5,723 nt of DNA, taken from positions 1 to 5,723 of the forward strand of contig MHYW01000068.1 in NCBI GenBank assembly GCA_001828545.1, in the 5' to 3' direction. Position numbers and translations under genes: made by a program. The notes beneath the pieces were generated by a model that was not told the DNA's origin, did no database searches, and saw nothing but the letters and a program-made list of their open reading frames with translations. Origin of the DNA: Planctomycetes bacterium RIFCSPHIGHO2_12_FULL_52_36 (lineage in GTDB: Bacteria; Planctomycetota; Brocadiia; Brocadiales; Bathyanammoxibiaceae). Shown here in pieces: positions 1 through 5,332 of the stretch. Each line of letters begins with the position of its first letter. Within the stretch, counting starts at the first letter, position 1.

Positions 1-786
1 AGTTCCCAGGAAGAACTACTAAGGCTTACGAGAGAGGTAAAACAGAGGCTCCTTCTTGAAAAGGCCTTCGGCATAGAATCCTTGCCAAAATATCCGCCCA
101 AGAAAATATTACCTGTGGTGAACCCGTCAGAGGTACGGTCTGCCCCTGAGGAGATAAAAGAGCCTCCTGCGTCTTATGCCGCTTCAAAAGATACAGAAAG
201 AGACGACAGGGCGGAAAGACTTGCCGAACTGGGGAAGGTGGCCTCTACCTGCATAAAATGCCGTCTCAGTCAGTCCCGCACCAGGGTGGTCTTCGGGGTA
301 GGAAGCCCCTTTGCGGAGTTGATGTTTGTCGGAGAAGGCCCTGGTTATGACGAAGACCAGCAGGGAGAACCCTTTGTGGGGAGGGCGGGTCAACTGCTCA
401 CGAAGATTATTGAGGCCATGAAGCTCACCCGTCAGGTGGTGTATATCGCCAACATGGTAAAGTGTCGTCCCCCTGAGAACCGCACGCCGAGGCCGGACGA
501 GATGCTTATATGTTCTGAGACTTATCTCAAGTGGCAGATTGCATGGATAAGGCCCAAGGTCATCTGTACCCTAGGGAACTGTGCCACCCAGGGGCTGCTC
601 CAGACCAGGGAACCCATCGGTTCCTTACGCGGACGATTCCTTGACTATCCGCCTGAGGCGGGTATAAAACTTATGCCCACCTTCCACCCCGCCTATCTCC
701 TCAGAAACCCCAATGATAAGCCCAAGTGCTGGGAGGATATGAAGAAGATAATGAAGGAACTGGGTATCGCTCACAAAGATAAGTAG
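1..786 (+). CDS. Family-4 uracil-DNA glycosylase (UDGa), 5' end outside window
   Basis: Family-4 enzymes cut uracil (from cytosine deamination or dUTP misincorporation) out of DNA in the cytoplasm, starting base excision repair. The frame is open from base 1, so the true start lies upstream; the TTG at 82 is internal and lacks a ribosome site. Counting residues from that TTG, the four iron-sulphur ligands are visible: CIKC (C57, C60), C128 in KCRPPENR and C144, in the spacing expected for the [4Fe-4S] cluster of this family. The glycosylase motif GEGPGYDEDQ lies at 84-93 and the second active-site motif HPAYLLRNP at 202-210. About 50 poorly conserved, charged and proline-rich residues precede the CIKC; further upstream is a short helix-like stretch (LTREVKQRLLLEKAFGI) seen before the catalytic domain in some family members. 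The stop is TAG at 784. No obvious terminator follows, and the next gene starts 104 bases downstream on the same strand, so co-transcription is possible. The family assignment is secure; substrate range is by homology. Confidence 0.95.
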   Translation, partial: SSQEELLRLTREVKQRLLLEKAFGIESLPKYPPKKILPVVNPSEVRSAPEEIKEPPASYAASKDTERDDRAERLAELGKVASTCIKCRLSQSRTRVVFGVGSPFAELMFVGEGPGYDEDQQGEPFVGRAGQLLTKIIEAMKLTRQVVYIANMVKCRPPENRTPRPDEMLICSETYLKWQIAWIRPKVICTLGNCATQGLLQTREPIGSLRGRFLDYPPEAGIKLMPTFHPAYLLRNPNDKPKCWEDMKKIMKELGIAHKDK

Positions 787-890
787 CACAAATTAGTGAA
801 ATAAAAAGAGATTAAAGCCAAAAATTTACCTGTGTCCATATACTCCACACAGCCTAATAACACCCTTTCTGTCTCCCAGGAGAGAAGGAT

Positions 891-1652
891 TTGATATTTG
901 ATACTGATTGCCATGTCCATACGTACTGGTCTGCCTGTGCAGACCTGGTAACAGTAGAGGATTACCTGCTCTATGCCCGTAAGGCCAGACTAAGGTGCTT
1001 CGCTATAACGGACCACAGCAACGACATCTACTTTGAACAGAACGAGAGAGAGGGACTGAGACGGCAGACAGGAAAGATAAACCTCCAGCCCCTACTTAAA
1101 GATAGGGCATACCGTCTAGAGAAATATCTCTCAGACCTGGAGCCTTACAGAAAATACGGGGTAAGGGCTGGCATTGAGCTGGAGCAGATGCCTGATGGGG
1201 AATTTATCTTTGACTGGGACTACCGGGGGAATTTTGATGTGGTCATAGGGGCAGTCCACGTCATCCCTTCCCTAAAAAAGAGGAAAAAGGAAGAGGTAAT
1301 ACAGGAAGAGTTCTTGTCGCTCACCATGAAGGCCCTGGAGCAAGATATAGACATCCTGGCCCACCCCACCAGGGGTCTGAGGAAGGCAGGCATAGCGGTG
1401 CCGAGCCGTTACCACGACGTCATTATTGATAAGGCCCTCTCCAGGGGGGTAGCCCTTGAGGTGAATGCCCACTCCCTTGACCCCAATTCCATTTTTCTAC
1501 GCAGATGCCTGGAAAAGGGTGTCAAACTGGCCTTTAACACGGACAGCCATTCGCTAAAAGGGTTTGGAGATTTCTCCTTCCACAGGCTCATGCTCCAGGA
1601 GGCTGGAATCGACGGAAAGGAGCATCTAGAAAATTGCTTCCAACTGGAATGA
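891..1652 (+). CDS. PHP-domain metal-dependent phosphoesterase
   Basis: PHP proteins are cytoplasmic hydrolases with a trinuclear metal site; relatives include histidinol phosphatases, nucleotide phosphoesterases and the C-terminal nuclease domain of PolX. The TTG start at 891 is supported by AGGAG at 878-882 (8-base spacing) and puts the first metal motif at the usual N-terminal place. All PHP ligand motifs are present: HVH (H8, H10), TDH (D41, H42), GIELE (E96), GAVH (H123), AHP (H158), EVNAH (around N192) and TDSH (D218, H220). At 253 residues it is a stand-alone PHP protein without a polymerase domain. Its end (ENCFQLE) stops where relatives that I recall usually continue with a further short helix, so the C-terminus may be slightly shortened. 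It probably overlaps the next gene by ATGA, suggesting coupled translation. An intact active site is clear, but the exact substrate cannot be told from the sequence. Confidence 0.92.
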   Translation: MIFDTDCHVHTYWSACADLVTVEDYLLYARKARLRCFAITDHSNDIYFEQNEREGLRRQTGKINLQPLLKDRAYRLEKYLSDLEPYRKYGVRAGIELEQMPDGEFIFDWDYRGNFDVVIGAVHVIPSLKKRKKEEVIQEEFLSLTMKALEQDIDILAHPTRGLRKAGIAVPSRYHDVIIDKALSRGVALEVNAHSLDPNSIFLRRCLEKGVKLAFNTDSHSLKGFGDFSFHRLMLQEAGIDGKEHLENCFQLE

Positions 1653-2644
1653 ATGCAATGCGGGCCACTCTGCATGAAGTAAGCAGTAAGGAGTATGGGG
1701 TAAATACTGCCTATTGCCTACTACTTACTACCTACTGCCTACTGTTTTTATTCCTTGCAGGTTGTCAACCCGAGCCGAGGGACCGCCTGTCTCTGGGCTC
1801 GCAGCTCTTAGATTCAGGAGAGGTGGAAGAGGCTATCGTAGAACTAAAGAAGGCCCTGGAGGTCTCCCCCAAAAATACCCAGGCCCGCATCCTCCTGGGA
1901 CAGGCCTATGAGAAGCAAGGAAAATCTGAAGAGGCCCTCCAGGAGTACAAGAGGGCAACAGAAGATAACCCCCGTTCTGCCAGTGCTCACGCCTCCCTGG
2001 GGCTGGCCTACTCCAGAAAGGGCATGCTGGACGAGGCCGTCACCGAGCTTAAGGTGGTAGTAAACACCTACCCCAAGATGGCAGAACCCCACTATATGAT
2101 GGGTATGGTATATGGGGAGAAGGGGATGCCGGAGGAGGCAATTAAAGAGTTCAAGAAGGCCGTGGAACTGGAGCCCAACTACGCTGAGGCCCACCTGTAT
2201 CTGGGCCTGGCTTATGATTCCATGGATAGCCATAGGGAGGCCATCAGGGAGTACGAAGAGGTGCTTGCCCTCAGGCCACAGGACGCCGTAGCCAGCATCA
2301 ACCTGGCTGAGGCCCACAAAAACCTTGGGTTAACCCTGGCCAAGGGAGGGTTGACCCGGGAGGCAATCTTCCACCTCCAGAAGGCCACGGAAATCCATCC
2401 CGAGTTGGTGGATGCCTACCTCCACCTGGCAGAACTCTATGAAGAACACGGACAACTTGAGGCGGCTATCACCGAGTACCGAAGGGCTATAGGCGTAGAC
2501 CCAGAACTGGCCAGTGCCCACCAGGCCCTGGCAACGGTCCTTCAGAAGGTAGGGCTGACCGGGGAGGCAGAAAAGGAACTGGCCGTTTACAGAAAACTTG
2601 GCAAGAAGGCAACCAGAGAGCAAGCAGTAGATAGTAACCAGTAG
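1649..2644 (+). CDS. TPR-repeat lipoprotein
   Basis: This is a predicted exported, lipid-anchored protein made almost wholly of tetratricopeptide repeats, which fold into a helical superhelix that binds other proteins. From the ATG at 1649 there are 331 residues. A hydrophobic stretch ends in a lipobox LAGC, so Cys39 should be the lipidated residue, followed by QPEP. About eight TPR units of 34 residues follow, with the usual pattern (A at the helix turn, GxxYxxxGxxxEA, P near the end); the sixth unit carries about seven extra residues (LAEAHKNLGLTLAKGG region). The start is ambiguous. ATG 1649 gives the ATGA overlap with the PHP gene but has a weak ribosome site; TTG 1634 has AAGGAG 11 bases upstream; ATG 1658 is also in frame. 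The signal peptide core and the last eight or so codons lie in 7-base repeats found elsewhere in the window. A role in outer-membrane or secretion assembly is possible, but no partner is evident. Confidence 0.88.
   Translation: MNAMRATLHEVSSKEYGVNTAYCLLLTTYCLLFLFLAGCQPEPRDRLSLGSQLLDSGEVEEAIVELKKALEVSPKNTQARILLGQAYEKQGKSEEALQEYKRATEDNPRSASAHASLGLAYSRKGMLDEAVTELKVVVNTYPKMAEPHYMMGMVYGEKGMPEEAIKEFKKAVELEPNYAEAHLYLGLAYDSMDSHREAIREYEEVLALRPQDAVASINLAEAHKNLGLTLAKGGLTREAIFHLQKATEIHPELVDAYLHLAELYEEHGQLEAAITEYRRAIGVDPELASAHQALATVLQKVGLTGEAEKELAVYRKLGKKATREQAVDSNQ
1678..1746. repeat. Inverted heptad repeat inside the lipoprotein signal-peptide codons
   Basis: Bases 1705-1746 are six tandem degenerate heptamers beginning TACTGCC and TATTGCC. 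Bases 1678-1704 are the same motif in opposite orientation (AGTAAGC, AGTAAGG, then weaker copies). AGTAAGCAGTAAG at 1678-1690 pairs with CTTACTACCTACT at 1724-1736 at 11 of 13 positions, so the tract could fold into an imperfect hairpin. It lies wholly within the TPR gene and encodes the residues from about V11 to the hydrophobic core (TAYCLLLTTYCLL). A 7-base unit shifts frame every copy, so a 21-base superperiod gives a repeating seven-residue peptide, visible as TAYCLLL / TTYCLLF. Confidence 0.8.
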
Positions 2645-2729
2645 CCGCAGGCTTTAGCCTGCGAGAAACAACGCAACCTAAAGGTTGCGGCTACCTAGCT
2701 ACTGCTGACCCCTAGCCCCTGGCCCCTAC
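2623..2729. repeat. Nested palindromic repeat between convergent genes, with C-rich heptads
   Basis: The core at 2641-2694 is bounded by a perfect 9-base inverted repeat (GTAGCCGCA at 2641-2649, TGCGGCTAC at 2686-2694). Inside are two perfect 7-bp hairpins: CGCAGGC / GCCTGCG at 2646-2663 with loop TTTA, and CGCAACC / GGTTGCG at 2672-2689 with loop TAAA. The flanks extend the symmetry: AGCAGTAG at 2623-2630 and CTACTGCT at 2699-2706. Three C-rich heptamers follow at 2709-2729 (CCCCTAG, CCCCTGG). The TAG stop of the TPR gene (2642-2644) lies in the left arm, and the complement of the macrodomain stop (2726-2728) lies in the last heptamer. It may act as a bidirectional transcript-end structure, although no T-run follows any stem. 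It looks like a REP- or MITE-like dispersed element. Confidence 0.8.
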
Positions 2730-3238
2730 TTTACAGTAGCCAGATATTTTTCAAAAGCCTCCTGGATATTCCCCTTGAAGAAGACTATATAGACCTTTTC
2801 CAGGGAGCTTCCCTTTCTCAGGTGTTCCAGTATTGTATCTACCATTATCTGGGCACACTGTTCCTTTGGGAAGCCAGCTATTCCGGTCCCTATGGCAGGG
2901 AAGGCAATGCTCTTTATCTTCTTCTCTTCAGACCTTTTTAGGGAATTCTTTACAGAATTGAGGAGGGACTCCCTGGTGGTGAGGGGGCCTTTAAGGCCCA
3001 TACTGGCGGCATGGATGACGTACTTGGCCTTAAGGGCTCCTGCCCCCGTAATAGCCGCTTCCCCCAGCGGGATAGGGGCGAGTTTATTGCACTCCTCCTG
3101 GATAGAAGGGCCTCCCTTCTTATGGATAGCTCCTGCCACTCCTCCCCCCATTATTAGCTCAAGGTTGGCGGCGTTTACGATTGCATCTACTTCCATCCCC
3201 GTAATGTCGCCCTGCTTGAGTATTACCTTTTCTTTCAT
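2726..3238 (-). CDS. Macrodomain protein, probable O-acetyl-ADP-ribose deacetylase / ADP-ribosyl hydrolase
   Basis: Macrodomains bind ADP-ribose; bacterial single-domain forms usually hydrolyse O-acetyl-ADP-ribose or remove ADP-ribose from proteins or nucleic acids. The 170 residues are just one domain. Motifs in order are GDIT (D11, contacts the adenine in the family), VDAIVNAAN (18-25), the glycine-rich GGGVAGAI (31-38) that holds the distal ribose, a PLGEAAITGAG strand-turn (57-67), and PAIGTGIAGFP (114-124), the phosphate-binding loop. The ATG at 3238 has a strong ribosome site, AGGAGG (complement of 3247-3252), 8 bases away within the end of the upstream gene, and overlaps that gene's stop as ATGA. 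This implies translational coupling to the RuvX homologue. No ADP-ribosyltransferase partner is visible here, so this is not evidently a toxin-antitoxin pair. Binding of ADP-ribose is likely; the precise reaction is inferred from the family. Confidence 0.93.
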   Translation of the reverse strand: MKEKVILKQGDITGMEVDAIVNAANLELIMGGGVAGAIHKKGGPSIQEECNKLAPIPLGEAAITGAGALKAKYVIHAASMGLKGPLTTRESLLNSVKNSLKRSEEKKIKSIAFPAIGTGIAGFPKEQCAQIMVDTILEHLRKGSSLEKVYIVFFKGNIQEAFEKYLATVK

Positions 3239-3654
3239 AACCCCTTCCTCCTTTTGTCCAGGTAAATTTGTAGGATAGTCTGGGCCGCTATCGTATCGGC
3301 CCTTTTAGTCCTTTCTTTCCTGGAAAGCCCCCCTTCCTTCATAATCTTGTGGGCACCTGCCGTGGTTAGTCTCTCATCTACCATGTGGACGGGCAGGTTA
3401 ATCTTGACCTTGAGGTCTTCTACAAAACGAAGCACCTCCTGGGCCTCCTTTCCCAGACTGGCGTCCATCCTCTTGGGGAGGCCCACCACTATCTCTTCAA
3501 CCCCTTTCTCACGTATCAGCCGGGACAGCTCTTCCATATCCTCTTCTGACCCCCTGCACTCCAACGTCTCAAGCCCCTGGGCGGTCAGGCCCAGCGGGTC
3601 GCTCAGGGCCAACCCCATCCTCTTTCTACCGTAGTCTATCCCCAGTATGCGCAA
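3235..3654 (-). CDS. ruvX: RuvX/YqgF family putative Holliday-junction resolvase / pre-16S rRNA nuclease
   Basis: This RNase H-fold nuclease family is near-universal in bacteria and is linked to Holliday-junction resolution and to 5'-end maturation of 16S rRNA. From the TTG at 3654 the protein is 139 residues, matching the usual length of about 138-140, and begins MRILGIDYG as family members do. That start has AAGGTGAG six bases upstream. A longer reading from TTG 3681 would overlap the upstream stop by four bases but has no ribosome site and adds nine atypical residues. Key acidic residues are present: D7 in GIDYG, E94 in VDERLTT and D120 in the RADTIAAQTIL motif, with the VVGLPKRMD loop at 56-64. 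It lies between the phosphatase-kinase fusion and the macrodomain gene in a tightly packed minus-strand operon. In many genomes this gene keeps varied neighbours, so the context adds little about its job. Confidence 0.95.
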   Translation of the reverse strand: MRILGIDYGRKRMGLALSDPLGLTAQGLETLECRGSEEDMEELSRLIREKGVEEIVVGLPKRMDASLGKEAQEVLRFVEDLKVKINLPVHMVDERLTTAGAHKIMKEGGLSRKERTKRADTIAAQTILQIYLDKRRKGL

Positions 3655-3677
3655 GGTACCCTCACCTTTCAGGTGGT

Positions 3678-4907
3678 TCAACCCGTAAAGAACATTAGTA
3701 CTACCCCAGACCCAAGGGGCGTGGAGATATTATCGTCCTTTAGCGGTAAAGACTCAAGGAAGGAAGCAGTCAGGGCTACAGGCAGGGCAGATATGGGAGA
3801 AAGACAGAGGAGGGAACAGAGATAGGCCACTAGAAAAAAGGCCAGAGAGCCCATCACACTCTTGGAACGATTGTAGGGGAGCGGCCGTCCCTTCCAGGTC
3901 TTTCCTATAAGGGTAGCTGCGGTGTCTGCAAAGGCCAGTATCCATATTACCACCAGGGCCACCTGGGCAGGAAAGAGTAAAAGGGACATTATCACGCCAA
4001 TGGCCATGGTAATCGGTCCAGTAATAAACCCCCGCCTCTCCCCTTTCCTAATGCACGCCACGGTTATAGGGCCTAACAGAGGTACCAGCCTCCCATTTAG
4101 CCGTCCCACCTCAGAAAGGGTATAAAGCACCACCAATAAGACTAAGAAGTTTATGGTGGGGAAGAAGGCAATGTTTGCGAGAAAGGGCATGGCCCCGGCC
4201 CACACGTGTACCAACTTCCTCCTTACTTCCTGGAGGAACTCCTTCCCCTGGTTTACCTCTCCACAACCATTTATATAATTCAACAACTCTCTCAGGTCGT
4301 TTCCGTCCACCAGGCAGTCGGCCTTCTTTCTCACAAGAAAGGAGGCGTTTACGCCTATACTAAGACCCGCCTTCTCCATGATGGAGAGGTTATTGGGGTC
4401 ATCGGCTATAACTACCACCTCCTTCCACTCAACATCTCGTTGCCTGGCAAGTTCTTTTATGAGGGACTCTTTTCCAGTGAAGGTGCTCAACTCCCCTCCC
4501 ACCGTCCCGGATAGGGAATCGTCAAGGAACCCTATATCTATACCAAAACCCATGTCTGCCCCTAGCTCAAGGGCCAAATCCCTGACCAGAAAATCGGGTA
4601 CCCCACTACTTATAATGGCAATTGTGTGGCCCTTACTCCGCAGGGCCTGAATAACCTCCTCTATGCCCCCAATGAGGTGCATCTCCTTGTATACTTCCCA
4701 TAGGGTATTTAAGGACGTACCCTTAAAGTCTTTATACACCTCCTCCAGTAGCCTCTCAATGGTGAGCCTCCCCAGGTCAAAGAGTATGCAGAGATAATAG
4801 GTGCGGAGATAACTGAGGAGCCCCCGTTGGCTGGATAATCTTAGCAGATACTGGTCCCTGAAGATGACCCCGTCCAGGTCAAAGACTATAAATTTGCCTT
4901 TTTGCAT
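3678..4907 (-). CDS. Fusion of HAD-superfamily phosphatase and membrane CTP-dependent lipid kinase-like domain
   Basis: The 409 residues form two domains. Residues 1-210 are a soluble SerB-like HAD phosphatase: motif I FDLDGV (D10, D12), a helical cap at about 17-75, motif II IISSG (S100/S101), motif III K146 and motif IV VVIADDPNNL. In motif IV the first acid (D169) is kept but the usual second acid is N173. After a short linker, residues 224-409 match the polytopic family of yeast Dgk1 and Sec59 and plant phytol kinase VTE5, which use CTP to phosphorylate diacylglycerol, dolichol or phytol. Visible signatures are EVRRKLVH (227-234), ADTAATLIGKTWG-like residues 327-340, KSVMGS (349-354) and ESLPLKDDN (385-393), with about six or seven hydrophobic segments. 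The frame is uninterrupted. The ATG at 4907 has only a weak ribosome site. It should sit in the inner membrane with the HAD domain cytoplasmic. Substrates of both halves are unknown; the domain calls rest on motifs. Confidence 0.85.
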   Translation of the reverse strand: MQKGKFIVFDLDGVIFRDQYLLRLSSQRGLLSYLRTYYLCILFDLGRLTIERLLEEVYKDFKGTSLNTLWEVYKEMHLIGGIEEVIQALRSKGHTIAIISSGVPDFLVRDLALELGADMGFGIDIGFLDDSLSGTVGGELSTFTGKESLIKELARQRDVEWKEVVVIADDPNNLSIMEKAGLSIGVNASFLVRKKADCLVDGNDLRELLNYINGCGEVNQGKEFLQEVRRKLVHVWAGAMPFLANIAFFPTINFLVLLVVLYTLSEVGRLNGRLVPLLGPITVACIRKGERRGFITGPITMAIGVIMSLLLFPAQVALVVIWILAFADTAATLIGKTWKGRPLPYNRSKSVMGSLAFFLVAYLCSLLCLSPISALPVALTASFLESLPLKDDNISTPLGSGVVLMFFTG

Positions 4908-4927
4908 TTTACTTAGAATCTTGACGC

Positions 4928-5025
4928 AGGGACAGATCGTGCCTGAGGCAGACCCGCCTTTGGCGGGCCTTCAGGGACGTCCAATACTGGGACAGGTCTA
5001 ATCTGCCTAAGGCGGACTTGTCCCT
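4928..5025. repeat. Large nested inverted repeat upstream of the minus-strand operon
   Basis: The left arm at 4928-4952 and right arm at 5002-5025 are imperfect reverse complements: both contain AGGGACA (or its complement TGTCCCT) and an AGGCAGA-like core. Between them is a perfect hairpin, CCCGCC / GGCGGG at 4953-4967 with loop TTT, extended by CTGAGG (4944-4949) against CCTTCAG (4968-4974). A second hairpin pairs GGGACAGG (4989-4996) with CTTGTCCC (5017-5024) and encloses TCTGCC / GGCGGA around loop TAA. None is followed by a T-run, so an intrinsic terminator is not supported. It looks like an intergenic palindromic repeat unit. It fills most of the gap between tRNA-His and the fusion gene, and would lie in the 5' untranslated RNA if that gene is read from the tRNA promoter. 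Confidence 0.7.
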
Positions 5026-5028
5026 ACG

Positions 5029-5096
5029 CTACTCCCTACTCCTTATGGCCAGGCCTTTTAGAGGCACGGTTGCCCTTCCTCCTGTGTAGGGAGTGG
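5029..5096. repeat. Heptad repeat pair in inverted orientation
   Basis: CTACTCC is repeated twice exactly at 5029-5042, with a further weak copy after it. GTAGGGAGTGG at 5086-5096 is its reverse complement at 10 of 11 positions. The spacer of about 46 bases has no coding potential that I can support. This has the same design (facing heptad arms) as the tracts at 1678-1746 and 5213-5285. Confidence 0.6.
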
Positions 5097-5107
5097 TACT
5101 GCCACTC
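5091..5107. repeat. Short perfect hairpin downstream of tRNA-His
   Basis: GAGTGG (5091-5096) and CCACTC (5102-5107) form a 6-bp stem with a 5-base loop, 22 bases beyond the 3' end of the tRNA on the minus strand. It could mark a processing or termination point of the tRNA transcript, but no T-run follows on the minus strand, so a rho-independent terminator is not convincing. Confidence 0.4.
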
Positions 5108-5128
5108 AGGGAATTAGAAAAGGGAAAC

Positions 5129-5205
5129 TGGGGTGGACGACGGGATTCGAACCCGCGACCCTCAGAGCCACAGTCTGATGCTCTAACCAACTGAGCTACG
5201 CCCAC
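5129..5205 (-). tRNA. tRNA-His (anticodon GTG)
   Basis: The minus strand folds into a complete cloverleaf of 77 bases with encoded CCA. The acceptor stem is GTGGGCG / CGTCCAC with one G-U pair, the D-stem is GCTC / GAGC, the anticodon stem is TCAGA / TCTGA and the loop CTGTGGC carries anticodon GTG, and the T-arm contains TTCGAAT. The discriminator base is C73 (position 5132), and the base before the acceptor stem (5206) would give G-1. The G-1:C73 pair is the identity element of histidine tRNA, so the anticodon and identity agree. CCA is at 5131-5129. Translating this region in one frame yields the familiar tRNA-derived false peptide (AQLVRASDCGSEGRGFESRRP), so no protein should be annotated here. 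A consensus promoter lies about 75 bases upstream. Confidence 0.98.
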
Positions 5206-5212
5206 CACGCAA

Positions 5213-5285
5213 GACAGTAAACAGCAAACAGCAGACAGCATACAGGGAACAGGGTTAAGGGTTTTTCCTGTCTCCTGTTTATACC
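5213..5285. repeat. Heptad repeat tract in the tRNA-His leader
   Basis: Seven tandem degenerate heptamers run from 5213 to 5261, starting GACAGTA, AACAGCA (the latter twice exactly at 5220-5233) and drifting toward AACAGGG. They are followed by inverted copies CCTGTCTCCTGTTTA at 5267-5281. On the minus strand these read as TGCTGTT-type units, the same style as the TACTGCC units in the TPR gene. The tract occupies nearly all of the predicted tRNA-His 5' leader, which RNase P would remove. Confidence 0.75.
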
Positions 5286-5305
5286 ACCCCACAGAGAATT
5301 GTCAA
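5278..5305 (-). promoter_or_regulatory. Sigma-70-type promoter for tRNA-His
   Basis: On the minus strand, an exact -35 TTGACA (complement of 5300-5305) is followed after 16 bases by -10 TATAAA (complement of 5278-5283). A start near 5271 would give a leader of about 65 bases before the tRNA. No other convincing promoter appears before the minus-strand operon at 4907, so this one may also feed it. Confidence 0.7.
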
Positions 5306-5332
5306 GTCATGCCTCCTGAACAGGGCCTGCCC

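Noticed and set aside
816..844. Promoter before the PHP gene (TATACT at 839-844)
   Set aside because: No acceptable -35 box lies at 16-18 bases; the -10-like match alone is weak.
1844..2623. Long minus-strand open frames opposite the TPR gene
   Set aside because: They are antisense to periodic TPR codons, show the same repeat period and have no recognisable motif; the plus-strand protein is clearly the real one.
2892..3278. Plus-strand open frame opposite the macrodomain gene
   Set aside because: It is a shadow of a gene with intact family motifs on the minus strand and matches nothing I know.
3652..3681. Longer RuvX start at TTG 3681
   Set aside because: It gives a tidy 4-base overlap but has no ribosome site, and adds nine residues before the conserved N-terminus; TTG 3654 has a good site and the family length.
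4200..4245. Shine-Dalgarno-like AAGGAGG near the domain junction of the fusion, suggesting a separate kinase start
   Set aside because: The bases encode EVRRK, itself part of the conserved kinase motif. A start at the following TTG or GTG would remove E227, R230 and K231.
4953..4967. GC-rich hairpin as an intrinsic terminator
   Set aside because: There is no T-run on either strand after the stem, and it is embedded in a larger inverted repeat.
5213..5261. CRISPR-like array
   Set aside because: The units are contiguous 7-mers without spacers, and no cas gene is present.
5029..5292. An open frame of 87 codons on the minus strand
   Set aside because: It runs through tRNA-His and two repeat tracts. 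Its peptide contains the well-known false translation of a tRNA (AQLVRASDCGSEGRGFESRRP).
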